A DNA stretch of 64,000 bases, taken from positions 10,266 to 74,265 of the forward strand of contig CBDUXT010000015.1 of the NCBI GenBank assembly GCA_965371245.1, written 5' to 3'. Below, in pieces: positions 1-9,038 of the stretch; the stretch's first letter is position 1, and every line of letters starts with the position of its first letter. The notes under the pieces are model-generated. The model was not told the origin of the DNA, did no database searches, and saw nothing but the letters and a program-made list of their open reading frames with translations. Source of the DNA: CBDUXT01 sp965371245 (GTDB lineage Bacteria; Planctomycetota; Phycisphaerae; UBA1845). The translations under genes and the position numbers were made by a program.

Positions 1-206
1 GGGACGGCCCGGTCTCGCTCGTGGTCAGCGAACAGATTGAGCCCGAGCCCGGTCAGGATGTCCCGCCGGTGGACGGAGGCGGCATTCCCGACAGCGCCAA
101 CCAGCGCCCCTTGCCGACGCTCTGCGGCCTCGGCATGGTCATGAGCCTCGCCGGCTCGCTCCTGGGTCTGTGGGCCATGGGGCTGACGCGCCGGCGGTTC
201 CGCTAG
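1..206 (+). CDS. C-terminal end of a membrane-anchored protein (partial)
   Basis: The reading frame is open to the left edge of the window, so the start is missing. The visible ~68 residues are a Pro/Glu/Gly-rich linker, then one hydrophobic segment of about 20 residues (GLGMVMSLAGSLLGLWAMGL) and a short basic tail TRRRFR. This linker, membrane helix, Arg cluster layout is that of C-terminal sorting or anchor signals (PEP-CTERM-like or LPXTG-like), although no PEP or LPXTG motif is visible. The body of the protein lies outside the window, so its function cannot be given. A repeat follows directly at the stop codon and a strong terminator lies 115 bases downstream. Confidence 0.6.
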   Translation, partial: DGPVSLVVSEQIEPEPGQDVPPVDGGGIPDSANQRPLPTLCGLGMVMSLAGSLLGLWAMGLTRRRFR

Positions 207-300
207 CAGCCCGTTGAAGAACACCTGAACTCGATGTGGTACCGGCTTCCGGCCGGTGCAAACACGGCCTGGAAGCCCGGGCCACGCTTCGCTAGACGGC
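207..300. repeat. Dispersed intergenic hairpin repeat, family A
   Basis: It begins immediately after a TAG stop with CAGCCCGTTGAA and contains an ACCGGC...GCCGGT hairpin followed by a GGCCTGGAAGCCCGGGCC hairpin. The same opening abuts the stop codon at 12449-12451, and similar hairpins occur at about 11169-11270, 9656-9748 and 55422-55473. Confidence 0.6.
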
Positions 301-321
301 CGATTGGCCTGGACGCCATCC

Positions 322-365
322 AAGCCCCGACCGGTTTCGACAGGAACCGGTCGGGGCTTTCTTTG
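322..365 (+). terminator. Rho-independent terminator
   Basis: A perfect 15-bp stem (arms 322-336 and 345-359, beginning AAGCCCCGACCGG) closes an 8-base loop and is followed by TCTTTGTT. It would end transcription of the gene finishing at 206, and the T-rich tail fits the + strand. Confidence 0.8.
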
Positions 366-397
366 TTGTGACGGCGTTGCCCCCTATAATCCCGGCG

Positions 398-733
398 ATG
401 CCCCCGACGCGATTCATCGCCCGATTCCCTACGACGCGCCCGTCGATCGTCGTCGCCGGCATTGGGCTGTCGGTCATGGCCTTGTTGGCCGTCGCCGCGC
501 ATCGAGCCGAACCACGACGCCACAATCCGTTCCCCATGCTGACCGCGCAGGCGGCTGTCGTGGTCGCGCCGACAGGTTCGGCGGACATGACGGCCGTGCC
601 GGCGGTCACGACGCCGGCTGCCAGCGTCGCGCGATTCAGCGTGGTTCCACTTCAGACGGTCGCCGGGATCATTCATGCCGTGCGGTCCAAGGTTCTCGCC
701 GCCAGCCGCATGGGCGGCTTGCACGGTCCGTAG
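398..733 (+). CDS. Possible small membrane protein of unknown function
   Basis: A 111-aa frame from ATG 398 encodes a basic N-terminus, one hydrophobic segment (SIVVAGIGLSVMALLAVAAH, about residues 16-35) and an Ala/Val/Thr-rich tail. I recognise no family. Position between a terminator and secA, with a topology of one N-terminal anchor, is compatible with a real single-pass protein, but overlapping frames on both strands are also open here, as expected at this GC content. An in-frame ATG at 368 is an alternative start. Treat as tentative. Confidence 0.3.
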   Translation: MPPTRFIARFPTTRPSIVVAGIGLSVMALLAVAAHRAEPRRHNPFPMLTAQAAVVVAPTGSADMTAVPAVTTPAASVARFSVVPLQTVAGIIHAVRSKVLAASRMGGLHGP

Positions 734-815
734 TCGATCGCCTCCGTTCCGCCGTTTTGTCGACAGCGCGTCGGTTCCCTCGGTTCACTGATTGAACAAC
801 CTGTGAGACTCAGCC

Positions 816-3800
816 ATGTCCGTCATGGAGTTGCCCTCGGTCCTGTTCAAGCGGGTTTCCGCAGTCCCTCGGAAGCTCTTCGGCACGCGCAATGATCGTC
901 TTTTGAAGGTGCTTCGGCGGCAGGTCGGGCCGATCACCCCGTTGGAACCCGAGCTACGCGGCGACTTCGACGCGCGGTTCGCCGCGCGCATGGCCAAGGA
1001 GAGCATCGACTCGCTCCCGGCCGAAGAACGCGAGGAGGTCCGCCGGAAGATCTGCCTTGAACTCAGCGGCGATCTGGCGGAGCGGGCGGATCGACTACGT
1101 GCCCAGGCGCGAGAAGCCATGTCCCCTCTGACCGACTGGTGGGGGTCGCTCGAGCCCGCTGAACGCCTCGAGTCGTTTTTCGCCATTGAATACCGGAAGC
1201 GCAACGCCCGATTGCTCGCGCAACTCGACGCCGACGGCACCATCGCCGAGGCCTTCGCCCTGCTTCGAGAGGCGTCGCGCAGGGCAAGAGACCACCGCCA
1301 CTTCGATTGCCAGCTCATCGGCGGGCGCGTGTTGTTCGAGGGCAAGATCGCCGAGATGAAGACCGGCGAGGGCAAGACCATCGTCTGCCACCTGGCCGCC
1401 CTGGTGAACGCGATGTGTGGCCGGAAGGTCCACATTATTACGGTGAACGACTACCTGGTGCAGCGCGATGCGGAGTTCGCGGCACCGATCTTCGAACTGG
1501 TCGGCGTGTCGGTTGGCTACATCCAGGCCCAGCGGGACCCCGGCGGTCGCGAGGGGGTCCGTCGCCATGCGTACGGCTGTGACCTCACGTACGGCACCAA
1601 CAGCGAGTTCGGCTTCGATTATCTCCGCGACAATATGAAGACGCGCCTGGGGGAACAGGTTCAGGGGCGGCTCGACTTTGTGATCGTTGACGAGGTCGAT
1701 TCCATTCTGATCGACGAAGCCCGCACGCCGCTGATCATCTCCGGACCCGCCTCGGACGATGTGTCTCGCTATCCGCGGGCCAACAAGGTCGCGGAGGAAC
1801 TCGTTCGTCACCAGACCGCCCAGGATCGCAAGCTGGCGGCAACCGTCGCCAACTTCGACGGGGACGCCAAAAACATTCCCAAGCTCCTCGATACGATGAA
1901 CATCCTGGGCTACAAGAAGAAGGGTTCGCCCGGGTCAAAGGACGACTCCGCGGCCGGCCTCAAGGATGATGAGCCTAAGGCCACCCTCGGACCGGACTTC
2001 CTGACCGACGATCAGGTTGAGGCCTTCCAGATTTATCAGAACGACATCCTGGGGATGCCCCCGTCCGAGCAATACCGGCGATTCTTCATCGTCCAGTTGG
2101 AACGCAAACAAGCCGGGCTGACGCACGACGGCGTCACCATCGCCCAGGATCTCCTCGACATGGGGAGCCTGTACAGCGGCGCCAACATGGAGTGGCCGCA
2201 CCTGATCGAAAACGCTCTCCGCGCGCACAAGGTCTACCGGCGGGACACCGACTACGTGGTCCAGGACGGACAGGTCGTCATCGTCGATCCGTTTACCGGT
2301 CGCCTGATGATCGGACGGCAGTGGTCCGACGGTCTTCACCAGGCGGTCGAAGCCAACGAGCGGGTTTCGGTCAAGGAGGAGACGCAGACGCTCGCCACGA
2401 TCACGATACAAAACTTCATCAAGCTCTATCTGCTCAAGGCCGGCATGACCGGAACGGCGTTGACCGAGGCGAACGAGTTCGACAAGATTTACAAGCTGGA
2501 CGTCATCGAAATCCCCACGAACCGCCCCGTCAACCGCGTCGATCACAACGACAAGATGTATCGCGACACGGATGAAAAATTCGGCGCGATCGTCGATGAG
2601 ATCCACGAGATTCGTCGTCGCGGTCGCCCGATCGACCCGTTCATGGCCGCCGATGTCCTTGGCGCACTCAAGCCCGTCCTGGCCAAGGTCGGGGAGGACA
2701 CATCACGGATCGACGAAGCCATCCGTCAGTTCAATGGGGCCGAGTTGGGCGACAAGAAGGTCATCCAGTTCATGCTCGACACCTACGACGAGTCGATGGG
2801 CGACCTTGCCCACGGGCGACCGGTGTTGGTGGGAACGACCAGCGTGGAGACGTCGGAGAAAATCTCGCTGCTGCTCACCCAGCGATACGGCATCGACCAT
2901 GAGGTTCTCAACGCCAAGAATCACGCCCGGGAAGCGGAGATCGTCGCCAAGGCGGGATACCTCTCTCCCGCCGCCAAGGGCGGTGACAAGAACTCGTCCG
3001 GCAACGTGACCATCGCGACGAACATGGCCGGTCGCGGCACGGACATCAAGCTCGGGCTGGACGTGGTGTACGCCAAGTGCAAGGTGCCGGAGACGTTGCC
3101 CGATGGCGTGTCGTCGAGCCCTCTCTACCCGCCCGGCATCACGCGGTGCTGCATTCACTGTGACGAGTACGACCCGTCCACCAACTGCGCCCATTGTTTC
3201 AAGCCGAAGCTGGACCCGCGTTTTCCGGAGCTGGGTCGCAAGGTCTGTCCGCTCAACGTGCCCTGCGGCCTGCACATCATCGGCACGGAGCGTCACGAAG
3301 CACGCCGCATCGACAACCAGTTGCGCGGGCGAGCCGGTCGGCAGGGCGATCCGGGGTCGTCGCGGTTTTCGCTGTCGCTACAAGACGATCTGCTGAAACT
3401 CTTCATGCCCGACTGGATGCTCAAGATGATGGACAAGTTGGGCTTCACCGACGGCACCAGCCTGGAAGACAAGCGGCTGAGCAAGGGCATCGCGCGCGCC
3501 CAGCGCAAAGTCGAGGAGCGCAACTTCTCGACACGCAAGCACCTGCTCGAGTGGGACGAGCCGATGGATTATCAGCGCAAGGAGTTCTACTCCGCGCGCC
3601 AACGGATTCTTGAAGAGCGAGACCTGCCGTCCCTGATTTTCGACACCGTCGATAATGCCATCCAAACGGCGGTCGATCAATTCCTTAGCGGTCACTACGA
3701 CCGGTCCTGCATCGCGAAGTGGTGTCACGAACACCTGGACCTGGCGATCGAGGAGGACGCCATTGACGTCGAGGACCTCGAGACCGCCGAACGGGCGATC

Positions 3801-5054
3801 CGCCGAAAGGCGATCGACGAGGCCTACGATCAGATTCGCACATCCCTTGGTGAATACATCGACCCTGAAGAGCCGGCCGCGAACTGGGACGTCGGTGGTC
3901 TACTGCAATGGGCCCAGCGGTCGTACAAGGTATCCATGACGCAAAACCAGTTGCGCAAGATGGAGCCGCGCGACATTGAGGACGCCCTGTTGGCGGCGGC
4001 GCAGACGTTTTTCACCGCGATCGATCTCAGCGGAATCAAAATGTTCCTCGAGGAGGGCTTCCCACAGCGCGCCATGACCGAGTGGGCGCGAACCAAGTTC
4101 AACATTGAGCTTGACGAGTCCGACCTCGTTCATGCCTCGCACGAGGAGACGGCCCGACTGATCGACGAGCGCGTTCGCGACGCTTATCGCCGGAGAGAGA
4201 TTCACTATCCCGTCGAGTGGTGCCTTGAGCGGGCCTTTGGCACCGAGCCGACGGACAACGGGGCCGCGGTGGAGATGGTGGTCGGTTGGGCCAACGCAAA
4301 ATACAACGTCGGTTGGACGCCGGCCGACGTCTTGGGCAAACCGGTCGATGAAGTCCGGGCCAGGCTGGTGGCGCTTAGCGAAGAATTCTTTGCGGGAAGG
4401 CTCGAGCGCGAGATTGATGAGGGCATCGCCGGCAAGGAACCGGACGAGGCAGTTGAGTGGGCACGGGAGCGGTTCGGACACACCTGGAGCGAGCCGCGTT
4501 TCGAGCGCTTCGACGGCGAGCTGCGCGACAGGCTCATTGCGCAGGGGCGCGAGATGCTACGCTGGGAATTGACCCGGCTGGAGCAGTTCGTCTTGCTGCG
4601 CATCTACGATCAGGGCTGGAAGGACCATCTCCTCGAGATGGACCACCTCAAGACCGCCGTCATGCAGCGTCCGCTCGGTGGGGATCAGTCTCACCCGCAA
4701 AGTCAGTTCGCCATCGAGGGGCGCGAGCTGTTCCAACAGATGTGGGCGCGCATCGCGACCCGCGTAACGGACATCATTTTCAAGGTGAGAATCACCGGTG
4801 GCGACGACGAAGCAGCGGGTGCGGGCGGGCGCGGTGGCGGCCCCGCGGGCGAACCGATGACCTTCGGTCATGCCGACGCCACCGGCGTTGGGTTCGCCGG
4901 TGCGGCCGCGGACCAGCAAGCGGCCATGCAGGCGCAAGGCGTCGAGGCCAAGGTGGAAACGATCCGCCGCCAGACGCCCAAGGTCGGGCGAAACGATCCG
5001 TGCCCCTGCGGAAGTGGCAAGAAGTACAAACAGTGCCACGGGCGAACAAGCTGA
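816..5054 (+). CDS. secA: Preprotein translocase ATPase SecA (enlarged, with extra Cys-rich insert)
   Basis: SecA is the ATP-driven motor that pushes unfolded preproteins through SecYEG at the cytoplasmic membrane. The frame gives 1412 aa against roughly 900 in E. coli. The Walker A motif MKTGEGKT is at residues 181-188 and the Walker B DEVD at 292-295; the NBD2 motifs TNMAGRGTDIKLG and GTERHEARRIDNQLRGRAGRQGD are intact. The C-terminus carries the SEC-C zinc motif CPCGSGKKYKQCH, which in other SecAs binds zinc, SecB and ribosomes. Unusual features are an insertion at about 765-820 with five clustered cysteines (778, 779, 782, 791, 794) between two conserved NBD2 motifs, an inserted stretch near 345-430, and an expanded helical C-terminal half. 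Start ATG 816 precedes a conserved basic N-terminus. Identification is certain; the roles of the inserts are unknown. Confidence 0.97.
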   Translation: MSVMELPSVLFKRVSAVPRKLFGTRNDRLLKVLRRQVGPITPLEPELRGDFDARFAARMAKESIDSLPAEEREEVRRKICLELSGDLAERADRLRAQAREAMSPLTDWWGSLEPAERLESFFAIEYRKRNARLLAQLDADGTIAEAFALLREASRRARDHRHFDCQLIGGRVLFEGKIAEMKTGEGKTIVCHLAALVNAMCGRKVHIITVNDYLVQRDAEFAAPIFELVGVSVGYIQAQRDPGGREGVRRHAYGCDLTYGTNSEFGFDYLRDNMKTRLGEQVQGRLDFVIVDEVDSILIDEARTPLIISGPASDDVSRYPRANKVAEELVRHQTAQDRKLAATVANFDGDAKNIPKLLDTMNILGYKKKGSPGSKDDSAAGLKDDEPKATLGPDFLTDDQVEAFQIYQNDILGMPPSEQYRRFFIVQLERKQAGLTHDGVTIAQDLLDMGSLYSGANMEWPHLIENALRAHKVYRRDTDYVVQDGQVVIVDPFTGRLMIGRQWSDGLHQAVEANERVSVKEETQTLATITIQNFIKLYLLKAGMTGTALTEANEFDKIYKLDVIEIPTNRPVNRVDHNDKMYRDTDEKFGAIVDEIHEIRRRGRPIDPFMAADVLGALKPVLAKVGEDTSRIDEAIRQFNGAELGDKKVIQFMLDTYDESMGDLAHGRPVLVGTTSVETSEKISLLLTQRYGIDHEVLNAKNHAREAEIVAKAGYLSPAAKGGDKNSSGNVTIATNMAGRGTDIKLGLDVVYAKCKVPETLPDGVSSSPLYPPGITRCCIHCDEYDPSTNCAHCFKPKLDPRFPELGRKVCPLNVPCGLHIIGTERHEARRIDNQLRGRAGRQGDPGSSRFSLSLQDDLLKLFMPDWMLKMMDKLGFTDGTSLEDKRLSKGIARAQRKVEERNFSTRKHLLEWDEPMDYQRKEFYSARQRILEERDLPSLIFDTVDNAIQTAVDQFLSGHYDRSCIAKWCHEHLDLAIEEDAIDVEDLETAERAIRRKAIDEAYDQIRTSLGEYIDPEEPAANWDVGGLLQWAQRSYKVSMTQNQLRKMEPRDIEDALLAAAQTFFTAIDLSGIKMFLEEGFPQRAMTEWARTKFNIELDESDLVHASHEETARLIDERVRDAYRRREIHYPVEWCLERAFGTEPTDNGAAVEMVVGWANAKYNVGWTPADVLGKPVDEVRARLVALSEEFFAGRLEREIDEGIAGKEPDEAVEWARERFGHTWSEPRFERFDGELRDRLIAQGREMLRWELTRLEQFVLLRIYDQGWKDHLLEMDHLKTAVMQRPLGGDQSHPQSQFAIEGRELFQQMWARIATRVTDIIFKVRITGGDDEAAGAGGRGGGPAGEPMTFGHADATGVGFAGAAADQQAAMQAQGVEAKVETIRRQTPKVGRNDPCPCGSGKKYKQCHGRTS

Positions 5055-5341
5055 ATCGCTCCGGGTGATGGAAACGGCCACCGCACCCAACGATGCGCGT
5101 TCGCCGAGTCCGACCTCGGGAAGTCGAACTGCTCCTGCTAACGCATGTCCCATGTTTTCCCGAGGGCTTTAGCCCGCGCGGATGTCGGCGCAAGCGGAAG
5201 CGTGCGGCTCAGCTAGTCACGGGATTTGTGAAACACGGCACGAGTCGTCCGATACCCCTCATTCGATGGGTCGGGAGAAACCGAGCCGTGCCCGTCACGG
5301 AGCGGTTGGCTCGAAACAGCGACGCCCCGCTTGGAAACGCA
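5055..5341. other. Intergenic region between convergent secA and ggt
   Basis: No gene is supported here. It holds a repeat hairpin at about 5159-5183 (GGGCTTTAGCCC followed by GCGCGG), the same unit seen at 47014-47040, 48583-48598 and inside nuoM at 57142-57170. The two flanking genes converge, so it may act as a bidirectional transcript end, but no T-tract is obvious. Confidence 0.5.
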
Positions 5342-7051
5342 CTAATACCCTGCGGCCTGGCCGTCCTTGCGTGATTCCGACGCGCCCACGTACACGTCGC
5401 GCTTCGCGTCATACATGATGGCCTGATAGCCGCCGAAGCCGCCGACGTTGAAGCGTACCCGGTGGCCTCGCTTCACCAGTTCCCGCTGCACCTCCATCGG
5501 CACGCCCGACTCCATCGCCACGCTGCCGCCGTCGGTCATGCGCGAGCCGGTCGGCTCGCTCGATCCGTAGTGGCGGAACCGGGCCGCGTCGCCCGCCTCC
5601 TGAAGGTTCATGCCGAAGTCGATCAGGTTGCACAGCACCTGCACGTGCCCTTGGGGCTGCATGTCGCCGCCCATCACGCCGAAGCTCAGCCAGGGCTTGC
5701 CGTCTTTGGTGACAAACGCCGGAATGATCGTGTGGAAGGGGCGCTTGTGCGGCTCGTACACGTTGGGGTGCCCCTCCTCCAGAGCGAAGAGCTGTCCGCG
5801 GTTTTGGAAGCCGAAGCCCAGCCCATCCGGAACCATCCCGGAGCCGAAGCCGCCGAAGTTGCTCTGAATGAGGGAGACCATGTTGCGATCCTTGTCGGCC
5901 ACGGTGAGGTAAACCGTGTCCCCGTGGATCAGCCTCGGATCGCCCGCCTTGAGACGGCGCGACGCGCGACGCGGGTTGAACAGCTTGGCCCGCTCGGCCG
6001 CATAGGCCTTGGAGATCAGCCCGGAGACGGGCACATCGGCGAAGTCCATGTCGGCGTAGTGTCTTGCCCGGTCCTCGTAGGCGATCTTTTTCGATTCGAT
6101 CAGCGTGTGAAGATAGTCGGTTGTGTTGTGGCCCATCGACGCGAGGTCATGCGGCTCGAGCAGGTTGAGGATTTGTAGCGCGGCGATGCCCTGCCCGTTC
6201 GGCGGCAGTTCCCACACGTCGTATCCGCGGTAGTTCGTGGACACCGGGTCAACCCAGGTGGATGTGTGCTCCTCGAAGTCTCGCCGCCGCAGAAAGCAGC
6301 CGACCCGCTCGCAGAACGACACCATGGTGTCAGTCAGCTCGCCGCGATAGAACGCGTCGCGCCCGCCTCGGGCGATTCTTTCCAGCGTGGTAGCCAGGTA
6401 GGGATTCTTGAAGATGTCGCCCTTGCCCGGTGCGCTGCCGCCCGGACCGAACACCTCGGCGAAGTTGGGACGGTTTCGATGAATGCGCAGTCCGCGACCC
6501 CAGTAATAGGCGATCAGCTCGGAAACAGGGAACCCCTCGCGGGCGTAGCTGATGGCCGGCTGAAGAATCGTCTCCATCGGCAGCTTGCCGAAGCGCTGGT
6601 GCAGGGTGAACCAGCCGTCCACGCAGCCGGGCACCGAGACGGGCAGCGGTCCGGACCCGGGAATCGACGTACGCCCCAAATCCTTGAAGTGCTGCAACGT
6701 CAACCCGTACGGGCTTCGCCCGCTGGCGTTGAGACCGTGAAGCTTCTGCGTCTTGGCGTCCCAGACGATGGCGAACAGGTCGCCGCCGATGCCGCTACCG
6801 GTCGGTTCCATCAGCCCCAGGGTGGCGTTCGCGGCGATGGCCGCATCGACCGCGGTTCCGCCCTTTTTCAGAATGTCGAGCGCCACCTGGGTCGCCAGCG
6901 GTTGACTTGTGGCGGCCATGCCGTGTCGGGCGTACACCTCCGAGCGCGTGGCGAAGGCGCGTCCGGTGAGTCGATCGCCCCGCCCCGGCGCCGCGAGCGC
7001 AGGCTCGCATAACAGGACGACGAAGAGCGTAACGATCAAAGCAGTTTTCAT
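5342..7051 (-). CDS. ggt: Gamma-glutamyltranspeptidase, secreted
   Basis: This 569-aa protein belongs to the Ntn-hydrolase gamma-glutamyltransferase family, which cleaves the gamma-glutamyl bond of glutathione and related peptides in the periplasm. It begins with a clear Sec signal peptide (MKTALIVTLFVVLLCEPALA). Family motifs include GMAATSQPLATQVALDILKKGG, a GSGIGGDLFAIVWD block and the autoprocessing site HGDT at about residue 379, where Thr379 would become the nucleophile of the small subunit. The E. coli enzyme has TTH at this position while this one has TVY, which is common in the wider family. The downstream small subunit retains SNFGGFGSG and the GVMGGDMQPQGHVQ block. The gene stands alone on the minus strand, so its substrate is not indicated by context. 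Confidence 0.93.
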   Translation of the reverse strand: MKTALIVTLFVVLLCEPALAAPGRGDRLTGRAFATRSEVYARHGMAATSQPLATQVALDILKKGGTAVDAAIAANATLGLMEPTGSGIGGDLFAIVWDAKTQKLHGLNASGRSPYGLTLQHFKDLGRTSIPGSGPLPVSVPGCVDGWFTLHQRFGKLPMETILQPAISYAREGFPVSELIAYYWGRGLRIHRNRPNFAEVFGPGGSAPGKGDIFKNPYLATTLERIARGGRDAFYRGELTDTMVSFCERVGCFLRRRDFEEHTSTWVDPVSTNYRGYDVWELPPNGQGIAALQILNLLEPHDLASMGHNTTDYLHTLIESKKIAYEDRARHYADMDFADVPVSGLISKAYAAERAKLFNPRRASRRLKAGDPRLIHGDTVYLTVADKDRNMVSLIQSNFGGFGSGMVPDGLGFGFQNRGQLFALEEGHPNVYEPHKRPFHTIIPAFVTKDGKPWLSFGVMGGDMQPQGHVQVLCNLIDFGMNLQEAGDAARFRHYGSSEPTGSRMTDGGSVAMESGVPMEVQRELVKRGHRVRFNVGGFGGYQAIMYDAKRDVYVGASESRKDGQAAGY

Positions 7052-7176
7052 CGGTGTGCCTCCTCTTGGAATCAGTTCCGCGGCTTCGCCCGGTCACCCG
7101 CCCAACCCAAGCCGGTCGGTCACCCAGCGAACACGAAGAGTCTACCGCGCTTTCGTCCCCGTGTGCAGAACCGGTA

Positions 7177-7203
7177 GGGTGCGTCCCGGACGCACCTTTT
7201 TCT
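7177..7203. repeat. GGTGCGT/ACGCACC hairpin with T tract
   Basis: Arms 7178-7184 and 7190-7196 pair perfectly and are followed by five T. It looks like a rho-independent terminator on the + strand, but no + strand gene lies upstream, so it is more likely another intergenic hairpin repeat. Confidence 0.4.
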
Positions 7204-7222
7204 CCTTGGGGATGCACACGTT

Positions 7223-7404
7223 GGGTGCGTGACAGTTTTGGCGGGCCGTGCAAAGCCATCTTGACGGCGCCACGCCGCGTCAGAGCCGTGGGCGCAAGCC
7301 CACGGACACGATGCGAACAAGCACAGGGCTTCTACGCTACCAGACCGGTCACAGGGCTCGCGCCCTGTGCTCTGAGAACTGACCGCCGATTCGGTCATGC
7401 ACAC
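7223..7404. mobile_element. 182-bp MITE-like element, copy 1, with 9-bp target duplication
   Basis: The element starts GGGTGCGTGAC and ends GTCATGCACAC, imperfect 11-bp terminal inverted repeats (9 of 11 match). It is flanked by the direct repeat GCACACGTT at 7214-7222 and 7405-7413, the footprint of transposition with a 9-bp staggered cut. It has the same length as copy 2 (8731-8912) and about a dozen mismatches by eye. Internal hairpins are GCCGTGGGCGCAAGCCCACGG and CACAGGGCTCGCGCCCTGTG. It encodes no protein and would need a transposase in trans. Confidence 0.85.
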
Positions 7405-7491
7405 GCACACGTTGGGAAACACGCCCGACCCTTTCCAGCGGCTGCTCGCACGAGTAAGCTTCCCCCCCCGAACCGTACAACGAGCCATCTG

Positions 7492-8679
7492 ATGAAGTAT
7501 GCGATCATCTTACCTGATGGAGCCGCCGACGAACCCGTCGCAAACCTCAACGGCCAAACCCCGCTCGAGGCGGCCGCGACGCCCAACCTCGACTGGATTG
7601 CGAAAAACGGCCGACAGGGCCTTGTCACCACCGTCCCGACCGGGTTTGCCCCCGGGAGCGATGTGGCCACCCTCTCGTTGCTGGGGTACGACCCGCGCAT
7701 CGACTACCCCGGACGCGCCCCGCTGGAGGCGGTCGCCCGGGGCGTTACCGCGGGCGCGGACGAACTGATCTTCCGATGCAACTTCGTGACCATCACCGAC
7801 GGGCGGATGGAAGACTTCACGGCCGGGCATCTCTCCCAGAGAGAGGCCGACGCCCTGATCGCCGATCTGAACCGGACGCTCGCCGACGAACACTGTCGGT
7901 TCCACGCCGGCGTCTCGTACCGCAATCTGATGGTGGCGCCGGATGTCGGCAAGCAGAAGCTCAAGACCAAGCCGCCGCATGACATCCCGGACCAACCGGT
8001 GGATGCGCATCGTCCGTCGGGTCGCGGGGCCGATCGGGTGCGGCGCGTCATGGAGCGAGCCCATGCGATGCTCGCCGAGCACGAGATCAACCTCGTGCGA
8101 AAGGATCTCGGCGAGAACCCGGCCACCGACATCTGGCTCTGGGGGCAGGGGCGGTCGGCGACACTCGAGTCCTTTGCCGCACGCTTCGGCGTGTCCGGGG
8201 TGATGATCGCGGCCGTGGATCTGATTCGCGGCATTGCCCGTGCGACCGGGATGGAACTCATCGACGTTCCGGGCGCGACGGGGTATCTCGACACCGACTA
8301 CGCCGCCAAGGGACGTGCGGCCGCTGACGCCCTTGATTCGTTCGACCTGGTGATCGTTCACATCGAGGCCCCGGACGAGGCCGGTCATCTCGGCGATGCG
8401 GCTGCCAAGGTCACCGCGATCGAGCGCGTGGATGAGTTCGTGGTGCGGCCTCTGCTGGAGAAGCTACGAACGTTCCCGCAGTGGCGGATTCTTGTCGCTC
8501 CGGATCACCCCACGCCGGTCGGCAGCCGCGTGCATACGAGCGTGCCGCCGCCGTTTTGCCTCGCGGGCAAGGCCACCCAGACCGTTCTCAACCGGCCCTT
8601 TTCCGAGGCTGCGGCCGCCACGGGTGATCTTCGCGTCGATCCCGGACATGAATTGATGGAGTATTTCCTCCGCGTGTAG
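7492..8679 (+). CDS. apgM: 2,3-bisphosphoglycerate-independent phosphoglycerate mutase, archaeal type (ApgM-like)
   Basis: Members of this alkaline-phosphatase-superfamily group (COG3635) interconvert 3- and 2-phosphoglycerate in glycolysis and gluconeogenesis; some bacterial members have been proposed to be homoserine kinases. The 395-aa product starts MKYAIILPDGAADEP, with the metal-binding PDGAAD motif at the N-terminus, and has the PGSDVATLSLLGYDP block that carries the nucleophilic serine, the HIEAPDEAGHLGD metal site and a C-terminal DHPTPV motif. The ATG at 7492 is chosen because homology begins exactly there; the longer upstream open frame only reads through repeat DNA. No strong ribosome-binding site is visible. 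The gene is bracketed by two near-identical MITE copies (7223-7404 and 8731-8912), about 1.5 kb apart. Confidence 0.9.
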   Translation: MKYAIILPDGAADEPVANLNGQTPLEAAATPNLDWIAKNGRQGLVTTVPTGFAPGSDVATLSLLGYDPRIDYPGRAPLEAVARGVTAGADELIFRCNFVTITDGRMEDFTAGHLSQREADALIADLNRTLADEHCRFHAGVSYRNLMVAPDVGKQKLKTKPPHDIPDQPVDAHRPSGRGADRVRRVMERAHAMLAEHEINLVRKDLGENPATDIWLWGQGRSATLESFAARFGVSGVMIAAVDLIRGIARATGMELIDVPGATGYLDTDYAAKGRAAADALDSFDLVIVHIEAPDEAGHLGDAAAKVTAIERVDEFVVRPLLEKLRTFPQWRILVAPDHPTPVGSRVHTSVPPPFCLAGKATQTVLNRPFSEAAAATGDLRVDPGHELMEYFLRV

Positions 8680-8730
8680 ATCGCGCCCCGTGCTGGGCGG
8701 GCAGCCGCGACCGTTCATGAACACGCCGCC

Positions 8731-8912
8731 GGGTGCATGACAGTCTTGGCGGGCCGTGCAAAGCCATCTTGACAGCGCCACGCCGCGTCAGAGCCGTGGG
8801 CGCAAGCCCACGGACACGATGCGAACAAGCATAGGGCTTCTACGATACCCGACCGGTCACAGGGCTCGCGCCCTGTGCTCTGAAGATTGCCCGCCGATTC
8901 GGTCATGCACCC
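8731..8912. mobile_element. 182-bp MITE-like element, copy 2, with 9-bp target duplication
   Basis: The terminal inverted repeats are perfect over 11 bp (GGGTGCATGAC at 8731-8741, GTCATGCACCC at 8902-8912). The element is flanked by CACGCCGCC at 8722-8730 and 8913-8921, a 9-bp target-site duplication whose sequence differs from that of copy 1, so the two copies inserted independently. The orientation is the same as copy 1. Confidence 0.88.
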
Positions 8913-9038
8913 CACGCCGCCATCCCCGCGGGTTTCGCTGGACGACCGGCTACGCTTGCGCATAATGCGCCGCTTCCTGTGGACCGATCGCAACGGATGA
9001 TCGGCACTCGGCAACCCCGTACACGACGAGTCATCCTC

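Noticed and set aside
7054..7491. In-frame extension of apgM to 7054
   Set aside because: It reads through hairpin and MITE sequence; homology starts at ATG 7492.
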